The notes: a model not told the origin generated them from the sequence alone. A DNA stretch of 7,596 bases from Prevotellaceae bacterium (GCA_031254635.1 JAIRUB010000225.1:1-7596), one strand, 5' to 3'. Numbered from the stretch's first letter, positions 1 to 6,690 are shown. Numbers and translations are program-made.

Positions 1-392
1 ATGAAGGTTATGATTTGGTTTGCGGTTCTCGCTACATGAAAGGTGGCAAACAGCATGGCGGTCCCTTTCTGAAAGGGCTGTTTGCAAGAATAGCAGGAGT
101 ATCGCTGCATTGGTTAACACGCATTCCCACACACGATGTTTCCAATAGTTTTAAGATGTACCGTAAAACTATGCTGGATGACATTCCTGTTGAAAGTAAC
201 GGAGGCTTTGAAATAGGAATGGAAATCGTGGTTAAAGCATATACCGCCGGTTATAAAATTACGGAAATCCCCTCCGAGTGGTATGATAGAACTACGGGGA
301 AGTCTAACTTCAAATTGTGGACTTGGTTGCCGCATTATTTACATTGGTATTGGTTGTGTGTAAGAAATACATGGTTCAGAAAAACAAAATAG
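1..392 (+). CDS. Family-2 glycosyltransferase, polyprenyl-phosphate sugar synthase type (5'-truncated)
   Basis: The gene enters from the left edge already open; its first complete codon is at base 3, so 129 residues of the C-terminal part are visible. The reading begins EGYDLVCGSRYMKGG, which resembles the end of the catalytic GT-A domain in DPM1-like family-2 enzymes (the 'D-x-V-x-GSRY' region). It continues through THDVSNSFKMYRK and GGFEIGMEI to the tail GKSNFKLWTWLPHYLHWY, typical of enzymes that transfer a sugar from a nucleotide donor to a polyprenyl phosphate at the inner face of the membrane. No membrane span is obvious in the visible part, so a soluble or peripheral enzyme is likely. 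The TTG at base 15 is not a start, because homology runs upstream of it. The stop TAG is one base before the ATG of the membrane protein, so the two are almost certainly co-transcribed. Sugar specificity cannot be told. Confidence 0.88.
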   Translation, partial: EGYDLVCGSRYMKGGKQHGGPFLKGLFARIAGVSLHWLTRIPTHDVSNSFKMYRKTMLDDIPVESNGGFEIGMEIVVKAYTAGYKITEIPSEWYDRTTGKSNFKLWTWLPHYLHWYWLCVRNTWFRKTK

Positions 393-393
393 T

Positions 394-2124
394 ATGAAAA
401 GAAAAATCTTATTATTTATTATTGCGCTTGTCCCGGCAGTTATAGGCTTGACCTACATTTGCAACTATGGGGTAAGTGTTCCTTTTTTGGATGAGTGGGA
501 GATGGTTGCTTTTTCTCAACAGATGGAAACCGGCGGTCTGCAATTCTCCGATTTATACGCTCAACATAACGAGCACCGAATATTATTTGCCCGTTTGGCT
601 TATTTAGCTATAGTTTCTTTGACGAATTATAATACAGTGGCGCTGATGTTATTTTCGTTTTTGATGATATCACTTTCTACGTTTTTAATAGTGAATTATA
701 TCGGTCGGCGGTATGCTGTTCCGTTTAATAAATGTTGTTTATTTGCAGCTGTAATCTCATTCCTTACATACAGTCTGGCACAATACGAGAATTTATTGTG
801 GGGTTTTCAGATAGGATTTAACATGGTATTGCTCCTTTCTGTGTTGTCCTTTTATTTTCTTTATTTGTCATTCGAAGCAAAAGAAGCAAAACGGCGTTGG
901 TTCTTTTTGGGCTTAGCCTTGGTATTTGCCGTTATAGATTCTTTTTCGCACAGTCAAGGCTTGATTACATGGATTACGGCAGCAATATTAATGCTGTTGA
1001 TATTCCGTCGGAAAGTGCTTAAATCGCCTTATTTCCTTGCGTGGTGCGGTATGGCTATTTTAACATGGGGCATTTATTTTTATCAATATGCCAAGCCGGA
1101 ACATCACCCAAGTCTTACTTATTTACTTGACGAACCGGTCGTGTTTATACAATACTTCCTTTCTATATTGGGTAATTCCATTGCGGGAAGTTTACAATCC
1201 ATGGTCGTGGTCTTCGGTTTATTCATTCTTTTCTTTTTCTTTGTGGCTGTAACAATTATATGGAAAAGAAAACAACTCTCGTCTTATTTCTTTCCGATAG
1301 CATTGACATTGAACAGTCTGTTCATATTGGGCAGTATTGCTTTGGGAAGAGCCGGATTTGGCGTAGAGCAATCTTTGGCTTCGCGTTATGTTTCATTTTC
1401 TTTATATGCTGTAATTGGGTTGTGTTTACTATGGATGGAATTAAAAGACCTGCGTACAACGAAAAATGTTGTCAAAAAAACGGCTAAAATAACTGTGAAA
1501 GAGAAAAATATTATAAAAAATACGGCTAAAGTAATTGTAGGTATAATAATCTTTACTATTCCTTTTAACCTTTATGAAGGCATTAGGAAAGGCGGGGAAA
1601 TGAAAAAAGACAGGGAATATTCCGTCTATCTTTTATCGACAATAGATCAGCAGCCGAACAGGTTGTTACAGCGAATGTATCCTTGGCCTGACAAGTTGAG
1701 GGAGCGTGCGGTTTATTTACAAGAACATAAATTGAATGTTTTTCATGCTAACCAATATGAGGTGCCGGCCTTGTTGTTTAATGATAGTTTAGCGCAGAAA
1801 AATAATGATATATTGACTTTTGATCCTAATACAATACAAAGCCTTGATGACTTTTGGGTTATCTTGCGGCCTCTTGTTAAACCTCAATATAGAAAGGAAG
1901 TTGCAAATTTATACGTGGATGTTAATGGTGTGGTATTCCCTATTTATACAGCACCCGATAGGCATAACAAGCCGGCTGATTATAACATGATTTATGATAT
2001 ATCGGCTATTTCATTGAATATTCTACCGCAAGAATTACTTCAGGTAAAGTTCAAAGCGCTGTCGGCCGATGCTTCTTTTTATTATGAAATAGACCCCGAC
2101 TGGAAATATCAGCGATCGCAGTGA
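394..2124 (+). CDS. Polytopic membrane protein, GT-C glycosyltransferase-like
   Basis: The 576-residue product has roughly 11-12 hydrophobic spans by eye (first about residues 4-22, last about 378-396), then a soluble C-terminal stretch of about 180 residues. After the first span comes an acidic motif D33-E34-W35, followed by HNEHR at 58-62. Further conserved-looking blocks are QYENLLWGFQ (130-139) and GR-GFG-x8-SRY (318-332). An acidic pair in the first outer loop is the catalytic signature of GT-C enzymes, which take sugars from polyprenyl-phosphate donors on the periplasmic side. The gene directly follows a glycosyltransferase of the type that makes such donors, which supports a sugar-transfer role by inference. 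I recall similar uncharacterised proteins in other bacteria but cannot name a family. A short duplicated segment lies at residues 359-382. It could instead be a polymerase- or flippase-like envelope protein. No promoter of its own is visible. Confidence 0.75.
   Translation: MKRKILLFIIALVPAVIGLTYICNYGVSVPFLDEWEMVAFSQQMETGGLQFSDLYAQHNEHRILFARLAYLAIVSLTNYNTVALMLFSFLMISLSTFLIVNYIGRRYAVPFNKCCLFAAVISFLTYSLAQYENLLWGFQIGFNMVLLLSVLSFYFLYLSFEAKEAKRRWFFLGLALVFAVIDSFSHSQGLITWITAAILMLLIFRRKVLKSPYFLAWCGMAILTWGIYFYQYAKPEHHPSLTYLLDEPVVFIQYFLSILGNSIAGSLQSMVVVFGLFILFFFFVAVTIIWKRKQLSSYFFPIALTLNSLFILGSIALGRAGFGVEQSLASRYVSFSLYAVIGLCLLWMELKDLRTTKNVVKKTAKITVKEKNIIKNTAKVIVGIIIFTIPFNLYEGIRKGGEMKKDREYSVYLLSTIDQQPNRLLQRMYPWPDKLRERAVYLQEHKLNVFHANQYEVPALLFNDSLAQKNNDILTFDPNTIQSLDDFWVILRPLVKPQYRKEVANLYVDVNGVVFPIYTAPDRHNKPADYNMIYDISAISLNILPQELLQVKFKALSADASFYYEIDPDWKYQRSQ
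1468..1539 (+). repeat. Imperfect 30-bp direct repeat inside the membrane-protein gene
   Basis: Bases 1468-1497 and 1510-1539 are related copies, start to start 42 bp. They encode VVKKTAKITV and IIKNTAKVIV, residues 359-368 and 373-382. The segment is lysine-rich and sits just before the last hydrophobic span, in what should be a cytoplasmic loop. The copies share the block ACGGCTAAA and differ at scattered positions, so this looks like an old local duplication rather than an active repeat. Confidence 0.55.
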
Positions 2125-2181
2125 TGGATAAAGGTTGAAAGGTAATAAGTAGTTAGAATGGAAAGTTTGCTTCACAATAGA

Positions 2182-2511
2182 TTATTCTCTTACATAATGT
2201 AGCATTTCGATCGGTAAGACAATAGACAATTCAACGAGTCCTCTGACTTCGCCATGCTCGCGCCAAGGCATCTGGTGAATGATTTTTTTAAGCCCTGCTT
2301 TTTCAATGGTATAAGTGTTGCTTTCGCCTTTATGGAGCATATCAACAATCTTTTCCCAAGAACCCGGAGAATGACAATCCTTGAGGTTTTTCCCTAATAA
2401 ATCGCCATATTTAGCAAAAGTTTGTTTTGCTTTTTCATTGCAATAAACCACTGTACCCTCAAGGTCGCATACTGTTACTGCACAATCGGTATCATTAAAA
2501 TAGTCAATCAT
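2182..2511 (-). CDS. Stand-alone PAS-domain protein
   Basis: The 109-residue product is essentially one PAS fold. It opens with the strand AVTVCDLEGTVVYCNEKAKQ (11-30), the usual 'D-x-x-G-x-V-x-x-N-x-x-A' start of PAS domains. A 'LLGKNLKDCHSP' helix region follows (38-49), and it closes with the strands HQMPWREHGEVRGLVELSIV (79-98). No kinase, cyclase, helix-turn-helix or membrane segment is attached, so any signalling output must come from a partner protein; ligand and partner are unknown. Two cysteines (15 and 24) lie in the first strand pair, which is a weak hint at most of redox or cofactor sensing. The start ATG follows an A/T-rich leader. The gene lies 36 bp downstream of the ATPase remnant on the same strand. 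No TAnnTTTG box is seen in that gap, so it may depend on the remnant's promoter. It converges with the membrane-protein gene. Confidence 0.8.
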   Translation of the reverse strand: MIDYFNDTDCAVTVCDLEGTVVYCNEKAKQTFAKYGDLLGKNLKDCHSPGSWEKIVDMLHKGESNTYTIEKAGLKKIIHQMPWREHGEVRGLVELSIVLPIEMLHYVRE

Positions 2512-2547
2512 TGGTTATAGTTTGTAATTTACAGATTATATACTGAA

Positions 2548-2880
2548 TTATGGTAAACGGTTTAACCATTTGGCAAAAAACACATCATATACATAATATA
2601 CGCCATTTTCTTCGTTAATCATTTCTTTTTCCGTAAGTGATTTTATGGCACGATGTACAGAACTAGCCTGTTTTAGTTTGTGGGTGCTAATGAATTCTGC
2701 ACTTGTAAGTTGCTTTACGCCATCTTCGCGAGCTAAAGCTTTCAGAAGTTGAAATTGGTAAGGCGTTAATAATTTTCTATAACCATAATAAATATATTCC
2801 CTTTCTTCCAAAATCAGTCGGTGGGCCATATCTATAAGTTCTTTGTTAACCTTTTTTCTTTTGCAAATAATAAAATACAT
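2548..2880 (-). pseudogene. C-terminal winged-helix fragment of a decayed AAA ATPase gene
   Basis: The open frame gives 110 residues. The first dozen (MYFIICKRKKVN) are probably out-of-frame reading of the N-terminal part. Family-like sequence starts around KELIDMAHRLILEEREY and runs to the end. It has the shape of the C-terminal winged helix of archaeal-type (ATPase_2/DUF234-like) ATPases common in Bacteroidota: LLTPYQFQLLKALARE, then an 'FI-x-x-HKLKQASSVHRAIKSL' recognition-helix region, then 'VYYVYDVFFAKWL'. In intact members this domain ends a protein of roughly 370-390 residues, from memory. Here it lies in a different frame from the N-terminal P-loop piece, and about 200 residues expected between them are absent, including Walker B. 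It could conceivably survive as a small DNA-binding protein, but a degraded gene is the simpler reading. Confidence 0.75.
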
Positions 2881-3043
2881 TGTGAATCAATCCTGTTTTT
2901 CCGATTCTTCTCGCCGATAGTAGTGTTAGATTGCGGCCGTTAATCATTGCATTGGAAATTTTTTTAGTTTCCTCTTTCCTATTGCAAAAATAATCAGGTG
3001 AGTGATATCCTGATCTTAAAAATGGGTTATCCGGGGTTATCAT
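2846..3043 (-). pseudogene. N-terminal P-loop fragment of the same decayed AAA ATPase gene
   Basis: The 65 residues start MITPDNPFLRSGYHSPDYFCN, matching the 'NPF-x-GY-x-x-PDYFC-R-x-x-E' opening typical of Bacteroidota ATPase_2-type proteins. They contain the Walker A loop SARRIGKTGLI (residues 43-53) and then stop soon after YYLQKKKG. In intact relatives this point leads into the remaining nucleotide-binding fold, which is missing. The stop arises at the junction with the C-terminal piece, inside an A-rich tract near base 2850. The change from this frame to that of the C-terminal piece is +1 (or -2). One internal deletion that also shifted the frame explains the structure. The promoter upstream is still near consensus, so the remnant may be transcribed. 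A 65-residue P-loop stub should not hydrolyse ATP. Confidence 0.75.
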
Positions 3044-3082
3044 TGTTGTAATTATTTTATTTTCAATTATTTATTTTTCCCA

Positions 3083-3124
3083 CATTTTGCGTAACGCATT
3101 TTGCGTAACACATTTTGCGTAACA
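3083..3124. repeat. Three tandem 14-bp repeats at the ATPase-remnant promoter
   Basis: Read on the + strand, the units CATTTTGCGTAACG (3083-3096), CATTTTGCGTAACA (3097-3110) and CATTTTGCGTAACA (3111-3124) follow each other without spacers. The only difference is the last base of the first unit. The core TTGCGTAA is an imperfect palindrome, and the first junction forms the dyad TGCGT-A-ACGCA (3088-3098). The block abuts the -7 box of the leftward promoter and covers the expected start site and early leader. That is where an operator, or an iteron-like binding site for the gene's own winged-helix product, would lie. The binding role is inference. Confidence 0.8.
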
Positions 3125-3154
3125 CAAAGGTAATACTTTATTTTTATTCCCAAA
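3125..3154 (-). promoter_or_regulatory. Bacteroidetes-type promoter for the ATPase remnant
   Basis: On the minus strand TTTG (3151-3154) and TACCTTTG (3125-3132) are separated by 18 bp, close to the Bacteroidetes consensus TTTG-N19-TAnnTTTG. The -33 box begins three bases past the argS stop codon. The predicted start is near 3118, giving a leader of about 75 nt to the ATG at 3043. Confidence 0.75.
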
Positions 3155-3157
3155 ACA

Positions 3158-4936
3158 TCACATCCGCTCCGGCACCTCAATACCCAAAATCCCCATTCCT
3201 GTTTTGATGACACCTGACACTTGTTGAATCAGCATGATTCGCTGCGACTTAATAGCCTCATCGGGCTCTTTCAAAACGGTTACATCATGGTAATATTGGT
3301 TGAATTCTTTTGCTAATTCGTAAATGTAGTTGGCAAGTAGGGCGGGGGAGTGGTTGGCTCCAGCTTCTTTGATGACTTCCGGGAATGCCGTTAGCTGCTT
3401 TATTAATTCCACTTCTTTCTCATTAAGCAAAGCATCGTATAGTTCTACTTTCAATCCCTGCTCCTCTGCTTTGCGCAACACCGAGCGGATGCGTGCATGG
3501 GTGTATTGTATGAAAGGTCCTGTGTTGCCATTGAAATCAATAGACTCCTTTGGATCAAAGAGCATGGTTTTTTTAGGGTCAACTTTTAGTATAAAATACT
3601 TTAGTGCGCCTAAGCCTAACATGCTGAAGAGTTGTTCCTGTTCTTCGGGTGGTATATTATCCAATTTGCCTAATTCCGTTGAAGTTTCACGGGCAGTCCT
3701 TATCATGCTGTCAATCAGCTCGTCGGCATCCACTACCGTCCCTTCGCGCGATTTCATCTTTCCTTCTGGCAGTTCCACCATGCCGTAGGATAAGTGGTAC
3801 ATCATGTCGGACTGCGCTCTGCCAAGTTTGCCCAATATCAACTTCAGTACTTTGAAATGATATTCCTGCTCATTGCCTACTACATAAATCAATTCATTGA
3901 GCGGATATTCTTCGAATCGTTGCAGGGCTGTGCCTAAGTCCTGCGTCATATATACCGATGTGCCATCGGCGCGGAGCAACAGTTTTTGGTCTAAACCATC
4001 AGCAGTCAAATCAATCCATATTGAGCCATCATCTTTCTTGAAAAATACGCCTTTTTCCACTCCTTCTTCTACAATTTTTTTCCCAAGAAGATAGGTGTCC
4101 GATTCGTAATATGTCTTATCAAAACTAACGCCCATTAATTTATAGGTAATGTCGAAGCCTTCGTACACCCAAGCATTCATGGTTTTCCATAAATCTACCA
4201 CTGCTTTATCGCCCTGTTCCCATTTACGCAGCATTTCTTGCGCTTCAATGATGAGGAGCGCTTGTTTGGCGGCTTCATCCTCGCTTTTACCCTGAGCTAT
4301 CAGCTCGTTTTGCTGTTGTTTGTACGCCTTGTCGAATGCTACATAGTATTTGCCAACCAAGTGGTCGCCTTTCATGCCGGAGCTTTGAGGAGTTTCGTCA
4401 TTGCCCCATTTCTGCCATGCCAACATCGATTTGCAGATATGAATACCACGGTCGTTCACAAGGTTTACTTTGATTACTTTGTGCCCATTGGCTTCAAGCA
4501 GCTTCGCAACCGAATAGCCGAGCAGGTTGTTGCGGATATGCCCGAGGTGAAGCGGCTTGTTCGTGTTGGGCGAGGAATATTCAACCATTACAGTTTTTCC
4601 GGAAGAAGGGTAAAATCCGTAATTAGCAGTTTCGATTATCGTTTGCAATTGTTTTAGCCAAAAGGCAGGCGTCAACTTGATGTTAAGAAAACCTTTTACT
4701 ACATTAACACTTTCAATTTCTTTGCAATCTTCCTTAATCCATGCGCCAATGGCCTCGCCTGTTTTTTCGGGCGATAGCTTGCTTATTTTCAATAAAGGAA
4801 ACATTACGGCTGTAACATCGCCTGTAAAATCCTTGCGCGTAGCTTGCAGTTGCAGCAATGCTTCGGATAGCTCCTGATGGTACAGGTTTTTTACAGCTTC
4901 CGCTATTAGATTATTGATAAGTTGGTATGCAGTCAT
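3158..4936 (-). CDS. argS: Arginyl-tRNA synthetase
   Basis: This class I aminoacyl-tRNA synthetase charges tRNA-Arg with arginine in the cytoplasm. With the ATG at 4936 it has 592 residues, the usual size for Bacteroidales ArgRS. The N-terminal tRNA-recognition domain spans about residues 1-105. The HIGH motif appears as PNTNKPLHLGHIRNN (HLGH at 130-133). The KMSKS loop is the relaxed form GKMKSREGT (about 392-400), as usual in ArgRS. The C-terminal anticodon-binding domain (about 470-592) includes NTGPFIQYTHARIRSVL and ends in PERM. The frame stays open upstream to a GTG at 4975 that would overlap the peptidase stop as GTGA and add 13 residues (MKRETLDVKRKEK). I prefer the ATG, because the family-like sequence starts there and an A/G-rich tract precedes it. 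It follows the peptidase gene by 35 bp with no promoter seen between them, so the two are probably one operon. No terminator is visible before the next promoter. Confidence 0.97.
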   Translation of the reverse strand: MTAYQLINNLIAEAVKNLYHQELSEALLQLQATRKDFTGDVTAVMFPLLKISKLSPEKTGEAIGAWIKEDCKEIESVNVVKGFLNIKLTPAFWLKQLQTIIETANYGFYPSSGKTVMVEYSSPNTNKPLHLGHIRNNLLGYSVAKLLEANGHKVIKVNLVNDRGIHICKSMLAWQKWGNDETPQSSGMKGDHLVGKYYVAFDKAYKQQQNELIAQGKSEDEAAKQALLIIEAQEMLRKWEQGDKAVVDLWKTMNAWVYEGFDITYKLMGVSFDKTYYESDTYLLGKKIVEEGVEKGVFFKKDDGSIWIDLTADGLDQKLLLRADGTSVYMTQDLGTALQRFEEYPLNELIYVVGNEQEYHFKVLKLILGKLGRAQSDMMYHLSYGMVELPEGKMKSREGTVVDADELIDSMIRTARETSTELGKLDNIPPEEQEQLFSMLGLGALKYFILKVDPKKTMLFDPKESIDFNGNTGPFIQYTHARIRSVLRKAEEQGLKVELYDALLNEKEVELIKQLTAFPEVIKEAGANHSPALLANYIYELAKEFNQYYHDVTVLKEPDEAIKSQRIMLIQQVSGVIKTGMGILGIEVPERM

Positions 4937-4937
4937 T

Positions 4938-4975
4938 TTCTCTTTTCTCTTCACGTCTAATGTTTCACGTTTCAC
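4938..4975 (-). repeat. Short GTGAAAC repeats between the peptidase gene and argS
   Basis: Read on the minus strand, the gap begins with GTGAAAC twice in a row and later has a third partial copy (CGTGAAG) before the A/G-rich tract upstream of the argS ATG. The first copy overlaps the peptidase stop codon and offers the alternative GTG start. It is simple low-complexity spacer sequence; I see no regulatory structure in it. Confidence 0.4.
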
Positions 4976-6159
4976 TTAATATTTAGTTTCTGCTTTATTG
5001 CAGCGGGAAGGGCGTTTTTATGTACAAGTATGCTCATGGTTTTATACTTTACGAAAGCCTCAGAAGCGTACCAATGCCCCTTGTATGTGCCTGATTCGCC
5101 CCATGAGTTTTTAACCATATAATATTTTGTGCCTCTTTGGTCTTTGGCAATGCCGTAAATCAACATGCCATGGTCGTCGGTAGTTTCATAGTTATCGTAA
5201 GCAATCTGACGCATTTCTTGCGTAATGTTTTTTTCATGTCCCGGATTGTCTAATTTGTACAACTGGTCATCGCGTTCCTTTTGCGATAAGCCAAGCCATC
5301 TGGCCTGTTCGGAGTTCGACAGTTCCGTAAAATTAATGTCGGGAACAACGGCAATACCGTTGCGCGTAAAACCTTTTTCGCTCACATCGCTGCTCCAGGC
5401 AATAGTATAACCGTTATTGATAGCATTATCGAAAGTCTGCATCAATTCATCAAGAGGGATGTTATATGAAAGGTCCCAGCGCCAGTTGTCCTCTATTTCA
5501 ATGGCAAACTGCGTATAGAAGAGATGATGGGTATATGAAGTCAATGACACATAATCATCAGGGTTAAAGCCTAAAGAAGCAGCAAAAGATTTCGGAGTAT
5601 AAGATTTTTCATTGTAGGTAAAATTCGCAGGGATTTCACCTAAGTATGCATCTAAAATTCCCTTGAATCCGTTTTTCCATGCGGTAGATAATTTTCTGTT
5701 CGGATTTTTAATAAGGGCATTCACATAAGCGGAAGTTAACATATCTAATTCTCCATGTACGTGTTGTTCTTCGCCATAATTAAGCCCCTGCATGGCTTCC
5801 TGAGGAACAATACCGTACTCTCTGATAGCGTGCATTACATCTTCGGCCGAACCTCCGGCAGCAAAATTGCCCTTGCCTTGAAGGCGTACGTATTTAACGG
5901 CTTTTTCAACATAGTTGTTGTAAACAACAAACATTTCGGAAAGATTATACTCGCCCTTGCCCATGCGCAGCAATTCAGCCTCTACCATAGCGAGTGTAGA
6001 AAAACTCCAACAGGTTCCGGAACGGAATTGGTCTTTTATGGGAGTTATTTTCAGCTCTTTAACGGTGGTAAATTGGTATCCGGTGCTGTCTTTAGCTTCT
6101 TGAGCCAAAGCCAATCCGCAATAACCCACACATGCCAATAATACAAATAGTTTTTTCAT
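4972..6159 (-). CDS. Exported C1 cysteine aminopeptidase (bleomycin hydrolase/PepC family)
   Basis: This papain-fold peptidase probably trims amino acids or short peptides from peptide N-termini outside the cytoplasm. The catalytic set is complete: Q44 and C50 in KDQFRSGTCWSFS, H330 in TTDDHGMLIYG, and N351 in MVKNSWGES. The motif spacing and the 395-residue length fit the C1B (bleomycin hydrolase/aminopeptidase C) branch. Residues 1-19 (MKKLFVLLACVGYCGLALA) form a signal peptide, with likely cleavage before Q20. Classical PepC enzymes are cytoplasmic, but exported versions are usual in Bacteroidota. C10 lies in a weak lipobox-like LLAC, yet the hydrophobic run continues past it, so periplasmic location is more likely than a lipoprotein. 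The ATG at 6159 lies about 30 bp past a TATCTTTG box. The argS gene follows on the same strand. Substrate is not evident. Confidence 0.92.
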   Translation of the reverse strand: MKKLFVLLACVGYCGLALAQEAKDSTGYQFTTVKELKITPIKDQFRSGTCWSFSTLAMVEAELLRMGKGEYNLSEMFVVYNNYVEKAVKYVRLQGKGNFAAGGSAEDVMHAIREYGIVPQEAMQGLNYGEEQHVHGELDMLTSAYVNALIKNPNRKLSTAWKNGFKGILDAYLGEIPANFTYNEKSYTPKSFAASLGFNPDDYVSLTSYTHHLFYTQFAIEIEDNWRWDLSYNIPLDELMQTFDNAINNGYTIAWSSDVSEKGFTRNGIAVVPDINFTELSNSEQARWLGLSQKERDDQLYKLDNPGHEKNITQEMRQIAYDNYETTDDHGMLIYGIAKDQRGTKYYMVKNSWGESGTYKGHWYASEAFVKYKTMSILVHKNALPAAIKQKLNIK

Positions 6160-6190
6160 AATGCCGATGATTTAAGTTTGATATAAACAA

Positions 6191-6198
6191 CAAAGATA
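6191..6198 (-). promoter_or_regulatory. -7 box of the peptidase-argS promoter
   Basis: TATCTTTG on the minus strand matches TAnnTTTG and lies 31 bases upstream of the peptidase ATG. No clear TTTG -33 box is present 17-20 bp further upstream, where the sequence is made of GATTAGT repeats, so the promoter is weaker than the consensus or needs an activator. Confidence 0.5.
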
Positions 6199-6210
6199 GA
6201 AAATAATAAT

Positions 6211-6319
6211 GATTAGTGATTAGTGATTGACACCTTATAGACTTTATAACTTTTAACTTTATAAACTTTATCGTACCTTTGCATCCACATTAACTTATTA
6301 ACTTGTTAACTTATTAACT
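6211..6319. repeat. Low-complexity repeat spacer between the divergent peptidase and folB promoters
   Basis: The divergent spacer is built from three kinds of short repeat: GATTAGT twice plus a partial copy (6211-6228), variants of AACTTTATA (about 6240-6270), and 8-bp AACTTATT-type units three and a half times (6292-6319). The last set forms most of the folB leader. It is A/T-rich and should be unstructured, which suits initiation without a Shine-Dalgarno sequence. No reading frame is evident in it. Confidence 0.5.
6274..6281 (+). promoter_or_regulatory. -7 box of the folB promoter
   Basis: TACCTTTG matches TAnnTTTG and is 40 bases upstream of the folB TTG, so the leader would be about 35 nt and fall mostly within the 8-bp repeats. 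A good TTTG -33 box is missing; only a T-rich stretch near 6251-6260 lies at the right distance. Confidence 0.5.
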
Positions 6320-6321
6320 AT

Positions 6322-6669
6322 TTGAATATCAACTTACAAGGTATGGAATTTTACGCCTACCACGGTCATTTGCCCGAAGAACGGATTATCGGTCAGTATT
6401 TTTATGTGGATGTAGCTGTTGAGGCTGCTATTGACAAGGCTATGGAAACCGATAATTTAGAGGATACTGTTAATTATCAGACAATTTACGATATTGTTAA
6501 GCGAGAAATGACGATACCCTCTCATTTATTGGAACATATAGCAGGGCGGATTGTTCGTGCCTTAAAGGCTGAGCTTTCGGCTATAAATAGGGTAGAAGTA
6601 CGTATCCGGAAAAATAATCCCCCTTTGGGTGGAAAAGTTAAATATGCTGAAATACAAGTTATTAAATAG
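6322..6669 (+). CDS. folB: Dihydroneopterin aldolase (TTG start)
   Basis: FolB converts 7,8-dihydroneopterin to 6-hydroxymethyl-7,8-dihydropterin and glycolaldehyde in cytoplasmic folate synthesis. The 115 residues are the normal family length. They open with NINLQGMEFYAYHG, the first strand and 'HG' turn. Residues matching the known active-site set are visible: E20 (after HGHLPEE), Y52 in TVNYQ, E71 in HLLEHIA and K97 in RIRKNNPP. The TTG at 6322 is the best start. An in-frame TAA at 6307 limits extension, and the first ATG (6343) would remove the conserved first strand. No Shine-Dalgarno is present, as usual in this phylum. The gene stands alone between its own -7 box and the tRNA promoter; no other folate gene is in the window. 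Confidence 0.95.
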   Translation: MNINLQGMEFYAYHGHLPEERIIGQYFYVDVAVEAAIDKAMETDNLEDTVNYQTIYDIVKREMTIPSHLLEHIAGRIVRALKAELSAINRVEVRIRKNNPPLGGKVKYAEIQVIK

Positions 6670-6690
6670 ACTTAACGACTATTTTTTTTT
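6664..6690 (+). terminator. Weak terminator-like hairpin after folB
   Basis: AAATAG (6664-6669, including the stop codon) pairs with CTATTT (6679-6684) around a nine-base loop, and the T-run extends to 6690. The stem is only six A/T-rich pairs, so intrinsic termination would be inefficient. It is the only candidate between folB and the tRNA promoter. Confidence 0.3.

Noticed and set aside
15..17. TTG as the start of the first glycosyltransferase gene
   Set aside because: Family-like residues EGYD lie upstream in the same frame and the frame runs off the window edge.
2112..2119. GCGATCGC palindrome at the end of the membrane-protein gene
   Set aside because: It is a single copy inside coding sequence with no flanking structure; chance is sufficient.
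2125..2181. Bidirectional terminator between the convergent membrane-protein and PAS genes
   Set aside because: I found no convincing stem or T-run in these 57 bases.
2846..2880. Programmed frameshift joining the two ATPase pieces at the A-rich tract
   Set aside because: The needed shift is +1 (or -2), not the usual -1, and a shift would still leave out about 200 residues of the ATPase core. A deletion explains it better.
3083..3124. CRISPR array
   Set aside because: The units are 14 bp with no spacers and no cas genes are present.
3330..3788. Rightward open frame antisense to argS (and other long frames inside argS and the peptidase gene)
   Set aside because: They have no recognisable domains and lie opposite well-conserved coding sequence; they are shadows of the real genes.
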